From an uncultured Oscillospiraceae bacterium (lineage in GTDB: Bacteria > Bacillota > Clostridia > Oscillospirales > Oscillospiraceae), in contig CAJTSQ010000006.1 in NCBI GenBank assembly GCA_910578735.1, forward strand, positions 34,067 through 98,066: DNA of 64,000 nucleotides, in the 5' to 3' direction. The position numbers and the translations under genes are program-made. Positions 27,712-36,407 of this stretch are shown in pieces. The notes below the pieces were generated by a model, which saw only the letters and a program-made list of their open reading frames with translations, ran no database searches and was not told where the DNA came from. Within the stretch, counting starts at the first letter, position 1. Each line of letters opens with the position of its first letter.

Positions 27712-27891
27712 TGCATACCCTCTGACATACGGCACAAGCCGTCAATTTCAGGAGACAGCGCCAGCCCGCCGTTTTGGGGGCATGTTGGCGCGTCTCTATA
27801 TAAGCGCGGGACTTCAGGCCAAATCCTGGGCCTGCGCGCAATGTGCTCTTTCCGCACAAAAATGGCGGCGCAGAACTTTAGTGTGTATCCC

Positions 27892-27933
27892 ATTCGGATA
27901 TAGCGAACATTTTAACATATCCGAATCGGATAT
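27892..27933. promoter_or_regulatory. Operator palindrome inside the pilus promoter, with extra half-site
   Basis: ATATCCGAATCGGATAT (27917-27933) is a perfect palindrome around one central base and lies between the -35 and -10 of the pilus promoter. A further half-site ATTCGGATATA (27892-27902) sits at the predicted start point. Binding here would block RNA polymerase. The neighbouring XRE gene is the natural candidate binder. Confidence 0.65.
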
Positions 27934-27937
27934 ACAA
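27909..27937 (-). promoter_or_regulatory. Sigma-A promoter of the pilus operon
   Basis: On the minus strand TTGTAT (27932-27937) and TAAAAT (27909-27914) are separated by exactly 17 bases. Transcription would start near 27902 and give a leader of about 190 bases before the giant prepilin gene. An operator-like palindrome fills the spacer. Confidence 0.7.
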
Positions 27938-27972
27938 TACTTTTTATCGGAAATTTCGAAAGGGCGAACATT

Positions 27973-28317
27973 ATGGGGCTTGACTATCAATCCATCGGGA
28001 TCAGGGTCCGCCGCCTGCGGAAGGCCAAGGGGCTGACTCAGCAGACGCTGGCGGAGTTCTCTGAACAGGAGCCGTCCAACATCTCCCATATCGAGCGCGG
28101 GGCCACCAAGTTGAGCCTGCCCACCCTTGTCAGCATTGCCAACGCCCTGGATGTCACCGTGGACGAGCTGCTGTGCGACAGCCTCACAGCCTCCGGGGGC
28201 GTGTTTGAGCAAGAGGTGGCGCAGCTGCTGTCCGACTGCTCCCTTCAGGAGCTGAAAATCATTACCGAGACAGTGCGGACCTTGAAGGAAAGCCTGCGAA
28301 AGCACCGCGCCGATTGA
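27973..28317 (+). CDS. XRE-family helix-turn-helix regulator
   Basis: This 114-residue protein has a Cro/CI-type HTH in residues about 8-63 (GIRVRRLRKAKGLTQQTLAE, then SNISHIERGATKLSLPTL) and a short helical C-terminus that may dimerise. It is divergent from the pilus operon, with palindromes in the shared 260-base control region. It therefore probably regulates both pilus synthesis and itself. The ATG at 27973 follows GAAAGGG. Confidence 0.88.
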   Translation: MGLDYQSIGIRVRRLRKAKGLTQQTLAEFSEQEPSNISHIERGATKLSLPTLVSIANALDVTVDELLCDSLTASGGVFEQEVAQLLSDCSLQELKIITETVRTLKESLRKHRAD

Positions 28318-28340
28318 GCCCGCCTCCGCCAGGCACTCAG

Positions 28341-28394
28341 GTACATTATAGCCGGACCCGCGCCATCTTCCGCCGGGTCCGGCCTGAAATGTAC
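28341..28394. other. Nested inverted repeat after the XRE gene
   Basis: GTACATT (28341-28347) / AATGTAC (28388-28394) encloses a perfect 10-bp stem GCCGGACCCG (28351-28360) / CGGGTCCGGC (28374-28383). There is no T run, so it is not a classic terminator. It may end or stabilise the XRE transcript. Confidence 0.45.
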
Positions 28395-28440
28395 GCCCCA
28401 TGTCCTGAAACGCAGGCCATATAGAAAATTACGCTTTGCC

Positions 28441-28468
28441 TTGCATTTTTCTTCTGGCTGAGTATAAT
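28441..28468 (+). promoter_or_regulatory. Sigma-A promoter of pncB
   Basis: TTGCAT (28441-28446) and a perfect TATAAT (28463-28468) are 16 bases apart. The leader contains a small hairpin GGGGTG (28482-28487) / CACCCC (28494-28499) just before the AAGGAGG ribosome site. Confidence 0.75.
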
Positions 28469-28518
28469 AGGGTCTAACGAGGGGGTGTCTTGTCACCCCG
28501 GCAAAGGAGGCTTTCCCT

Positions 28519-29967
28519 ATGAAAGCAAAAACAAATTTGACCATGCTGTGCGACTTCTATGAGCTGACCATGGCCAACGGTTATTTTCAGACCGGCCTGC
28601 AGAACCGCATCTGCTACTTCGACGTGTTCTACCGCTCTGTTCCCGACAAGGGGGGCTTTGCCATCGCCGCCGGCCTGGCCCAGGTGGTGGAGTACATCCA
28701 GGAGCTGTGCTTCGACGAGGAGGATATGGCCTACCTGCGCACAAAGGGCTGCTTCAGCGAGGAGTTTTTGTCCTTCTTGAGGGACTTCAGGTTCACCGGC
28801 GACATTTGGGCTGTTCCCGAGGGCACCCCCGTGTTTCCCAACGAGCCCATCCTCACCGTCCGGGCTCCCGCCATCCAGGCTCAGTTTGTAGAGACCTTTA
28901 TCCTCCTCACCCTGAACCACCAGAGCCTCATCGCCACCAAGTCCAACCGTATCGTCCGGGCCGCCGAGGGCCGGCCGGTGGCGGAGTTCGGCTCCCGCCG
29001 GGCCCAGGGTGCGGACGGCGCCCTGCTGGGCGCCCGGGCCAGCTACATCGCCGGCTGCGCCGCCACCGCCTGCACCATGGCCGACCAGCGGTACGGCTCC
29101 CCCGCCACCGGCACCATGGCCCACTCCTGGGTGCAGATGTTCCCCGACGAGTACACCGCCTTTAAGACCTACTGCCAGCTCTACCCCAACAACGCCACCC
29201 TGCTGGTGGACACCTACAACGTGCTCCACTCCGGGGTGCCCAATGCCATTAAGGCCTTTCAGGAGGTGCTGGCGCCCCAGGGCATCACCAAGTGCGGCAT
29301 CCGGCTGGACTCGGGCGATCTCACCTATCTGTCTCAGAAGGCCCGGGAGATGCTGGACGCGGCAGGCCTGACCGACTGCAAGATCGTGGCCTCCAACGCT
29401 TTGGACGAGTACATCATCCGGGACCTGGTGCGCCAGGGGGCCCGGATCGACTCCTTCGGGGTGGGCGAACGGCTCATCACCTCCCGCAGCGAGCCGGTGT
29501 TCGGCGGGGTGTACAAGCTGGCCGCCATTGAGGACGACGACGGGACCATCGTCCCCAAAATCAAAATCAGCGAGAACGCCGCCAAGATCACCACCCCCCA
29601 TTTCAAGAAAATTTACCGCATCTTCTCCAAGGACACCGGCAAGGCGGAGGCCGACCTGATCTGCCTCCACGACGAGACCCTTGACTTCAGTCACCCCCTG
29701 GAGCTCTTTGACCCGGACGCCACCTGGAAACGGAAGGTGTATACCGATATCGAGGCCCGGGAACTGATGGTGCCCATCTTCCAGGGGGGCGAGCTGGTGT
29801 ATGAGGTGCCCGACCTTCAGACCAGCCGGGCCTACTGCCAGCGGCAGGTGGATTCCCTGTGGGACGAGGTGAAGCGCTTTGAAAACCCCCACAACTACTA
29901 TGTGGACCTGTCTCAGAAGCTGTGGGACATCAAACACAGCCTGCTCAACAGCCATGAGGTGAAATGA
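28519..29967 (+). CDS. pncB: Nicotinate phosphoribosyltransferase
   Basis: This 482-residue protein begins with the family-typical LTMLCDFYELTMANGYF. It has GSRRAQG and the HSWVQMF segment with the His region used in this ATP-coupled enzyme. It converts nicotinate and PRPP to nicotinate mononucleotide for NAD salvage. It is monocistronic, between its own promoter and a strong terminator. Confidence 0.95.
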   Translation: MKAKTNLTMLCDFYELTMANGYFQTGLQNRICYFDVFYRSVPDKGGFAIAAGLAQVVEYIQELCFDEEDMAYLRTKGCFSEEFLSFLRDFRFTGDIWAVPEGTPVFPNEPILTVRAPAIQAQFVETFILLTLNHQSLIATKSNRIVRAAEGRPVAEFGSRRAQGADGALLGARASYIAGCAATACTMADQRYGSPATGTMAHSWVQMFPDEYTAFKTYCQLYPNNATLLVDTYNVLHSGVPNAIKAFQEVLAPQGITKCGIRLDSGDLTYLSQKAREMLDAAGLTDCKIVASNALDEYIIRDLVRQGARIDSFGVGERLITSRSEPVFGGVYKLAAIEDDDGTIVPKIKISENAAKITTPHFKKIYRIFSKDTGKAEADLICLHDETLDFSHPLELFDPDATWKRKVYTDIEARELMVPIFQGGELVYEVPDLQTSRAYCQRQVDSLWDEVKRFENPHNYYVDLSQKLWDIKHSLLNSHEVK

Positions 29968-29989
29968 GGGGCTGCACAAAATGAACGAC

Positions 29990-30032
29990 AAGCGGCTCCG
30001 GCAGCCTGAGACTGCCGGAGCCGCTTGATTGT
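29990..30032 (+). terminator. Hairpin terminator between pncB and the VWA gene
   Basis: A perfect 15-bp stem AAGCGGCTCCGGCAG (29990-30004) / CTGCCGGAGCCGCTT (30012-30026) with a 7-base loop lies between convergent genes. It is symmetric enough to act in both directions, though the T tail (GATTGTTG) is weak. Confidence 0.75.
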
Positions 30033-30071
30033 TGAACAACGGGTATGCCGCCGGGCATCGCGCCCGGGCCC

Positions 30072-31850
30072 TTACTCCAAATAGAACACCGGCCCCTTGG
30101 GTGGGAAGGGCAGGCTTTTTCCCCTGGGAACCAGGAAGGCGTGGTCCCGGCCAAAGAGGTTCAGCCGGTCGCATTCGCAGTCGGTGATGATGAGCAGGGG
30201 GGCCTCTTTGGGAAAATCGGAGGCGTGCTCCAGCAACTCCACCCCGGGCTGGAGCACCGTGCCGCCCCGCCCCCGGACCTTGACGCTGCCGGCGATGTCC
30301 GCCGCCTCCATATAGCCCTGGTCGTAGGGGGCGGCGTCGCAGAAGACTACCCGCACCCGGTTTACATCCCGGGCGGCGCTGTAGCTGGCGACGGACCCCA
30401 GGGCGGCGGCCAGCAGAGCGCGGTTCATAGAGCCCGAGGTATCCAGCAGCACCCCGAAGGTCCGCCCCGCTCGGTCCACCTCCTCATACCGCCAGGAGGG
30501 CCGGGGGATCTCCGGGGTGGACGATTGCCGGCGGCTGAGGCGGGCGTAGGTCCGGCGCTTCTCCAGGGGCTCAAAGCGCTCGTCAAACCACCGGGCCAGC
30601 TTCACATCCCAGGGGATAGGGGGCTGGGACAGGGCCCGGATCTCCTCCACCAGTCCCTCCGGGAGATAGCCCCGCCCATGGGCCTGGTGGTAGTCCAGCC
30701 CCCGCTGGATGGCGGAGCGGCACCAGGCGTCTAAGTCTACCCCGTCTCTGGTATCCAGCCAGGCGGGAGGGCCAAAGAGAATGTCGCGCTGGGCCATGCG
30801 CTTGTATTTGCGCAGGTTGGCGGCCAGCAGGTCATAGACGCTCTCGGCGGACAGGCCGTTCAGCTCCGGGTCATAGAGAAGGCCCTCGGGCATCTGGCCC
30901 ACCTCCATGTCCCGCAGCCATTGGTTGATGACATAGTCGCAGGCCACGTTCCACAGCTCCGGGTCCCGCTTGCCCAGCCGCTGCTCGTGGCACAGGGCTG
31001 CGTGGAGGTACTCGTGGGCCAGTACGAACCGCCACTCCTCCTCGGTGAGGCGGGCGGCGGGGTTGACGTAGATCTCCCGCATGTGGACCGAGACGGCGGC
31101 CACGGGGATGTCCATCCGCTGGACGGTCAGGGCGTCGTCCACCAGCCGGAAGCCGGAGGCCACGCCCCCCAGCAGGGGGTAGCTGGACAAAAACCACTCC
31201 TGGGCCCGGTGGATGGGGCCCATCTTTTTGCGCTCCCCCGGCTCGGCCCGGACGCCTCCGGCGTAGTCCACCGCGGCGCGCAGAGCATCCCGCAGGCTCT
31301 CGGCAAAGAGCTGCCGCCAATCCGTCCTGCCATACCACCAGTGGATAGGCCGCTCCCCCCTCCAGGTCATGTCTGTCCGGCCCCCGCTCATGGTGGAGAA
31401 GCGGAAATAGGCGGAGTCCTGATGCTCCTTCAGCCACCGGTACAGCTTCTCCTCCTCCCGGGCGTTGGGGGGCAGGGGGCTGTTCAGTTCCCCGGGGGGT
31501 GTGCCGATGTGGAGGTCGGCCAGATACCGGGCTGAGACGCAGTCACAGGCGGCGTTCCACAGGGGGTCTCCCTCCCGGTCCTCCCGGATATGGCCCAGGG
31601 CCAGGTGGAGCAGGCAGTGGGCGATGACATAGGCCCATTGCTGGGGCTCGGCCCGGCGGTGGCTGTTGGCACAGATCAGCCCGTTGGAGGCCACCCAGGC
31701 CCAGTCCTCCCTGGCCATAGGGTAGCCGTCATGAAATTGGACGTCCGCCCGCTCCAGCAGAGGGCCCAGCACGGGGTTTTGCTTTACCAGCCCGCACCCT
31801 GCCTGAAATGCCTCCTGGGCCGGGTTGGGCTTTTTCTGTTTTCCCTTCAT
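30072..31850 (-). CDS. VWA-like protein with metallopeptidase-type (DUF2201-like) N-terminus
   Basis: In this 592-residue protein the N-terminal half contains two related segments. One, near residues 76-116, has the degenerate HCLLH. The other, near 277-320, has an intact zinc-protease motif HEYLH (His279, Glu280, His283); both are followed by LWN-ACD. The C-terminus has a von Willebrand A domain with MIDAS motif DTSGS (Asp470, Ser472, Ser474). The gene follows a MoxR-type ATPase by 7 bases. MoxR/VWA pairs act as chaperones for metal insertion or complex assembly; the client here is unknown. The start at 31850 has GAGG upstream. Confidence 0.8.
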   Translation of the reverse strand: MKGKQKKPNPAQEAFQAGCGLVKQNPVLGPLLERADVQFHDGYPMAREDWAWVASNGLICANSHRRAEPQQWAYVIAHCLLHLALGHIREDREGDPLWNAACDCVSARYLADLHIGTPPGELNSPLPPNAREEEKLYRWLKEHQDSAYFRFSTMSGGRTDMTWRGERPIHWWYGRTDWRQLFAESLRDALRAAVDYAGGVRAEPGERKKMGPIHRAQEWFLSSYPLLGGVASGFRLVDDALTVQRMDIPVAAVSVHMREIYVNPAARLTEEEWRFVLAHEYLHAALCHEQRLGKRDPELWNVACDYVINQWLRDMEVGQMPEGLLYDPELNGLSAESVYDLLAANLRKYKRMAQRDILFGPPAWLDTRDGVDLDAWCRSAIQRGLDYHQAHGRGYLPEGLVEEIRALSQPPIPWDVKLARWFDERFEPLEKRRTYARLSRRQSSTPEIPRPSWRYEEVDRAGRTFGVLLDTSGSMNRALLAAALGSVASYSAARDVNRVRVVFCDAAPYDQGYMEAADIAGSVKVRGRGGTVLQPGVELLEHASDFPKEAPLLIITDCECDRLNLFGRDHAFLVPRGKSLPFPPKGPVFYLE

Positions 31851-31857
31851 GCCGTCC

Positions 31858-32916
31858 TCACCCGTTGCGCTTGTCCGCCAGCCGGGGCAGGTCCCGGAAG
31901 AGCTCCACCACAAACCAGTCGGGCAGCTCTCTGCCGTCCTCCGGGGTCACCGCCATGCGGGCAATCTCCAGGCTCAGGTCGGCCAGCTCGGTGATGCGGT
32001 CCTTGGCCTGGAGGACCAGGGCGCGGCTGTCGCCGCTGAGTTTGCTCCGCTCGGGAGGCAGCTCCTTCACCAGCCGGGCCCGGAGGGACTGGGCCAGGAA
32101 GTAGAGCACGTCCCGCTCCTCCGGCTGGCCCGGCCAGGGCTGTTCCCCGGAGAGAATTTTGTCCAGGGCGTACCGGCTGCGCACCTGCCGGATGTAGGCC
32201 ATGAACTGGGCAGCGTGCTGGGGGCTGAGGGACCCCGCCGCCAGGACGCGCAGGGCCTCCTCCCCGATGTCCGGGCCGTAGCTGCGGATCGCGTCACTGA
32301 GCATGTGCCAGGAGCGGGGGGTGGAGAAGGGCTCCTCGCTTTTGGGGGGCTTGGCCCACAGGTGATCGGGCCGGCTGGTGATGTAGTCGTAAACATAGGG
32401 ATGGATGCCGTTCTGGGCGGCCCACTCCAGCCACAGCCGGGGGCTGGCGGTGAGCTCCACATGGAACATCCGGTTCACCAGGGCGGAGGACATGGGCCGG
32501 GTGATGGCGTTGTCCTGGGCCCGGTTGCCCGCTCCCACCACGATGGAACCCTCGGGCAGACGGTACTCGCCGATGCGCCGCTCGTGGATCAGGGAGTAGA
32601 AGGCTTTCTGCACCTCGGAGGTACAGGCGTTCAGCTCGTCCAGAAAGAGGACATAGGGCTCGCTCCGGGCGATGGTCCGGGGCGGGCAGAACTGGCTGAA
32701 GCCGTCTTTGATCTGGGGCACGCCGATAATGTCCTCCGGGGCCAGCTGGCTGCCCAGAAGGGAGACGCATTCCAGGCCCAGGGAGTCGGCGAACTGCTGG
32801 ACGATGGCGGATTTGCCAATGCCCGGCGCCCCCCAGATGAACACCGGGCGGATGAGCCCCACGTTCAGCAGCACGTCTAAAAGCTGCCTGTGGTTGACGG
32901 TGACAGTGAGATTCAT
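31858..32916 (-). CDS. MoxR-type AAA+ ATPase
   Basis: This 352-residue protein has Walker A GAPGIGKS (about residues 30-37), Walker B VLFLDELNA (about 91-99) and sensor-type GAGNRAQDN, as in MoxR-family AAA+ ATPases. It is paired with the VWA gene. The start at 32916 has AAAGGGGGGAG upstream. The gene is divergent from a TetR regulator. It probably remodels or activates a partner together with the VWA protein. Confidence 0.88.
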   Translation of the reverse strand: MNLTVTVNHRQLLDVLLNVGLIRPVFIWGAPGIGKSAIVQQFADSLGLECVSLLGSQLAPEDIIGVPQIKDGFSQFCPPRTIARSEPYVLFLDELNACTSEVQKAFYSLIHERRIGEYRLPEGSIVVGAGNRAQDNAITRPMSSALVNRMFHVELTASPRLWLEWAAQNGIHPYVYDYITSRPDHLWAKPPKSEEPFSTPRSWHMLSDAIRSYGPDIGEEALRVLAAGSLSPQHAAQFMAYIRQVRSRYALDKILSGEQPWPGQPEERDVLYFLAQSLRARLVKELPPERSKLSGDSRALVLQAKDRITELADLSLEIARMAVTPEDGRELPDWFVVELFRDLPRLADKRNG

Positions 32917-33099
32917 AGGACAGGCTCCCCCCTTTATTCTGCCGCTATTATACATTCAAAATCCCATTCGCACAACCCGCCGCGCACCGGAGCAGAGACC
33001 AAAGCCGCTCAAAAATTTTGAATACAAAAATTGTGGAAGATATGCTATACTGTTTTACAACAAAGCCCGCATAGAATACCGCCATAGGAGGTGCTTTCC

Positions 33100-33666
33100 A
33101 TGCCGAATTTTACCAAAAAAGCCATTAAAGAAGCCTTTATCGCCCTGCTGGACGAAAAGCCCCTGAACCGGATCACGGTCAAGGACATCGTGGAGACCTG
33201 CGGAATCAACCGCAACTCCTTTTACTACCACTATGAGGACCTGCCCGCCCTGATCGAGGAGATCATCGCCGGCCGGGTGGAGGAGCTGATTCAGGCCCAC
33301 CCCACCATCGACTCCGTGGAGGACTGTTTTGACGCGGCGCTGGAATTTGTGCTCCAGAACCGGCGCGCGGTGCTTCATATCTACAATTCCATCAGCCGCG
33401 ACGTCTTTGAGCGCTACCTGATGGAGGTGTGCCACTATGTGGTGAAGACCTATGTGGAGTCGGATTTCGCCGGGCGTCCCGTGGACGAGGAGGACAAGGA
33501 AATGCTCATCCGCTACCATAAGTGCGAGTGCTTCGGCAACATCATCGACTGGCTGAACAGCGGGATGCGGGACGATATCTCCACCTACTTTCACCGTATC
33601 TACCAGCTCAAACGCGGCTGGGAGGACAGCGCGCAGAAGCGGGGGCCGGGCTGGAGCCTGCGCTGA
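33100..33666 (+). CDS. TetR/AcrR-family regulator
   Basis: This 188-residue protein has an N-terminal HTH typical of TetR (KKAIKEAFIALL, then ITVKDIVETCGINRNSFYYH, residues about 5-48) and an all-helical ligand domain. It resembles the DhaS-like branch that has lost strict ligand specificity. The ATG at 33100 follows AGGAGG by 7 bases. An extended -10 (TGCTATACT, ending 33051) lies upstream. Its stop codon directly abuts the stop of the convergent kinase gene. The target is unknown; the divergent MoxR operon is one candidate. Confidence 0.85.
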   Translation: MPNFTKKAIKEAFIALLDEKPLNRITVKDIVETCGINRNSFYYHYEDLPALIEEIIAGRVEELIQAHPTIDSVEDCFDAALEFVLQNRRAVLHIYNSISRDVFERYLMEVCHYVVKTYVESDFAGRPVDEEDKEMLIRYHKCECFGNIIDWLNSGMRDDISTYFHRIYQLKRGWEDSAQKRGPGWSLR

Positions 33667-36366
33667 TTACGCCGCTCCATCCCGCTTTTCCATCCGCGCC
33701 CCGCCGATTGCCGCATCATCTTTCCTCATAAACAGCAGGCCGAATGAGCCAGGCCCGCAGTTGCACGCAACGGCGGCGGAGGCCTTTTGCAGATAGACCT
33801 GATCAAATGAGCAGTACTGCTGTACCATATTTTGAATATACTGAAGCTTTTCCCTGTCCAGGCCGGAGTAGGTGATAAACAGCATGCTCCGGTCGATGGT
33901 CCTGGTCTCCTGAAGCACCTTCCTGATATATTTTTTTACCACATTGGCAAAGCTGCCCATCTCCACGCCGTTTACCACCATCCTGCTTCTTTTCAGCACG
34001 AGGATGGGGTGCAGCAGCAGCGCGTCGCACAGGATCTGGATCCGTTTTGAGATTCGGCCGGACCGGCACATCATATGGGTGTCGTTGATGATAAAGGCAG
34101 AGGAGATGAATTGTTCCATCCGCCTGACGGCCGCGGCAATTTCTGCCTTGGTGGCATGGCGTTCCGCCAGGCAGGCCGCGTGCAGCACCGCCAGCCCCAT
34201 GCTGCTGGACAGGTGTCCGGAGTCTATCACGGTGACGTTATCAAAGGATTTTGCCGCCTCAAGGGCGTTTTGATAGCCGGCACTGACGTGCTTTGCCATC
34301 GTGATATGAATCACGTTCTGGGCCTCTGTCAGCTTCTCCGCGAAAAAGCGCTCGTAGTCCTCCACCTCGGGCGGCTGGGAATATCCCTTCCGGCCCTTGG
34401 CGAGGTGCTCCAGCAGCTCATCCGCGTTCAGCTCCTGGCCGTCCAGGAAGCGGCCCTCCTCCGTACAGACGTAGTAGGGGCATACGGATATGCCAAGCTC
34501 TTTTACCAGGGTCTCCGGGAGGTCGCACACGCTGTCTGTTGTGATGAGGATGGACCTTCTTTTCGCCTGGTCAAAAATCAGGATGTCCTGCTCCAGCTCT
34601 GACTGCCTGAAATCCTCGCACTGCCGCACCAGCTCCCTGGGCAGGATGTTCAGCACGGCCGCCTCCAGCAGCGCGCCACTGACCGGCTTGGCCAGATAAT
34701 TGCTGAAGCCCTCTCTCCGGTAAAGCCGCTGGTTGTCGCTGCCCGCGTTGGCGGTCAGGGCCACTACGGGCACATCCTGACACAGCCCGCCCGGCTGCAC
34801 CCGCAGCGCGTGAAGGCACTGGATGCCGTCCATCTCCGGCATCAGATGGTCCATCAAAATGCAGTCGTAGTGGTGGTTTTGGGTCAGCTTCAGGCATTCT
34901 GCCCCGCTGGACGCGGTGTCGATCTGAATCTTTGTGGCGGCAAGCAGCTTGGTCACCACCAGCAGGTTCATTTCGTTGTCGTCCACCACCAGGATATGGG
35001 CGTCCGGCGCCTCAAAGCTCTGCCGGTATATCTCCCCGTCATGCAGCTTTGCCCGGGAGTCCAGCGTAAACGTCCCCAGTTCTTTCTCGTCCACGATATC
35101 CTGGTCCAGGGCGACTATAAATTTCGAGCCCTTGGTGTAGACGCTGTTGACGCTGATCTCCCCGCCCATCAGCTCCACCAGCTGCTTGACAATGCTCAAC
35201 CCCAGCCCGGTCCCCTCGATGTGGCGGTTTTTCTCCTCGTCCACCCGCCGGAAGGCGTTAAACAGGTAGGGGATGTTCTCCTTTTTCACCCCCTGCCCCG
35301 TATCCTCCACAGAATACCAGACCCTTACCCGGTTGACGCCCTGCCGCTCGCAGCGGACCGAGAGGGTGACGGAGCCCTCGCTGGTGTATTTTACCGCGTT
35401 ATTCAGCAGATTGATCAAAATCTGCTTGATGCGCACCTCGTCTCCGCAGAGCATACTGGGAATGGAGGGGTCGATATGCAGCTTAAATTCCAGCCCCTTC
35501 TCCTTTGCCTTGATCCAGATCATATTGACAATCTCTGAAAAAAGCGTTCCAGTCTCATAAGATGCGCTGATGATCTCCATCTTTCCGGACTTGATTTTAG
35601 AAATGTCCAGAATGTCGTTGATCAGGGTGAGCAGCAGCTTGCTGGCCCCCTGGATATTCCGGGCGTTCTCCGCCACCTCCTCGGGGATATCCCCCCGAAG
35701 GGTAATCTCGTTCAGGCCAATGATGGTATTGATGGGGGTGCGGATCTCGTGGCTCATGCTGGAAAAGAAATGGTTCTCCGCCTGATTCAGCTCCTCGATC
35801 TCCTTCTTTTGCTGCTGAGTCAGGGCATTTTCCTCCTCATACATCCGGTTCAGGAACATGAGCAGCACGCTGGTGAGCAGCCCGACCATAACCATGGAGA
35901 ACGCGGAATCAAAAAAGGAGCGCTCTTGGGAACTTAGGGCGGCCAGCTCCGGGTAATAGAAGGCGATGCCATAGCAGAGCAGCGTCTCCGCCGTGCACAG
36001 CATGAAAAACACGGCCATGCGCTTCCCTTGCAGGGTGATACAGACATAGATGAAGCAGAGCACAAACCACTCCGGCACCCCGCTGTAAAATCCGCCTGCA
36101 GTAAAAAATGTGAATGGAAACAGTGTAAGCAGCAGCACTACAATGGCCGTAGCCCCCGTCTGGACGCGGCCGTTCCGAATACTGAACCGCACAATCAGCG
36201 TAATCGCCATCAGACTTATGACCAGAATCACAATATTCAAGGCACTTCTGCCCATAGGCAGGGTAAAAATCAGCGCCACCATGCAGATCGCTGTCACAAT
36301 ACGGAACATGCGCTCACGCAGGCTGATCTTATGGTCATAGAGGATGTCAAACCACTTTTTGATCAC
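33667..36366 (-). CDS. Membrane hybrid histidine kinase-receiver fused to a DegV domain
   Basis: This 899-residue protein has several membrane helices at about residues 20-175. Next is a histidine kinase (His206 in SHEIRTP, N box INLLNNAVKYT, G boxes EDTGQG and GTGLGLS), then a receiver with Asp506 in LMDHLMPEMDG. Residues about 605-880 are a full DegV-family domain: TTDSVCDLP, a VSAGYQNALEA segment in place of the usual SGTYQ, VIDS-SSSMGL, SGRISK, and a final GPGSFGL. DegV proteins such as FakB bind fatty acids. The likely start is GTG 36366, with GGAGAGGG upstream. It is third in an operon with a receiver and another hybrid kinase. I know of no standard kinase with this tail. Confidence 0.88.
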   Translation of the reverse strand: MIKKWFDILYDHKISLRERMFRIVTAICMVALIFTLPMGRSALNIVILVISLMAITLIVRFSIRNGRVQTGATAIVVLLLTLFPFTFFTAGGFYSGVPEWFVLCFIYVCITLQGKRMAVFFMLCTAETLLCYGIAFYYPELAALSSQERSFFDSAFSMVMVGLLTSVLLMFLNRMYEEENALTQQQKKEIEELNQAENHFFSSMSHEIRTPINTIIGLNEITLRGDIPEEVAENARNIQGASKLLLTLINDILDISKIKSGKMEIISASYETGTLFSEIVNMIWIKAKEKGLEFKLHIDPSIPSMLCGDEVRIKQILINLLNNAVKYTSEGSVTLSVRCERQGVNRVRVWYSVEDTGQGVKKENIPYLFNAFRRVDEEKNRHIEGTGLGLSIVKQLVELMGGEISVNSVYTKGSKFIVALDQDIVDEKELGTFTLDSRAKLHDGEIYRQSFEAPDAHILVVDDNEMNLLVVTKLLAATKIQIDTASSGAECLKLTQNHHYDCILMDHLMPEMDGIQCLHALRVQPGGLCQDVPVVALTANAGSDNQRLYRREGFSNYLAKPVSGALLEAAVLNILPRELVRQCEDFRQSELEQDILIFDQAKRRSILITTDSVCDLPETLVKELGISVCPYYVCTEEGRFLDGQELNADELLEHLAKGRKGYSQPPEVEDYERFFAEKLTEAQNVIHITMAKHVSAGYQNALEAAKSFDNVTVIDSGHLSSSMGLAVLHAACLAERHATKAEIAAAVRRMEQFISSAFIINDTHMMCRSGRISKRIQILCDALLLHPILVLKRSRMVVNGVEMGSFANVVKKYIRKVLQETRTIDRSMLFITYSGLDREKLQYIQNMVQQYCSFDQVYLQKASAAVACNCGPGSFGLLFMRKDDAAIGGARMEKRDGAA

Positions 36367-36407
36367 GCAGGCTCCCTCTCCTTTCAATTATAGGTTTGAA
36401 TACATGG

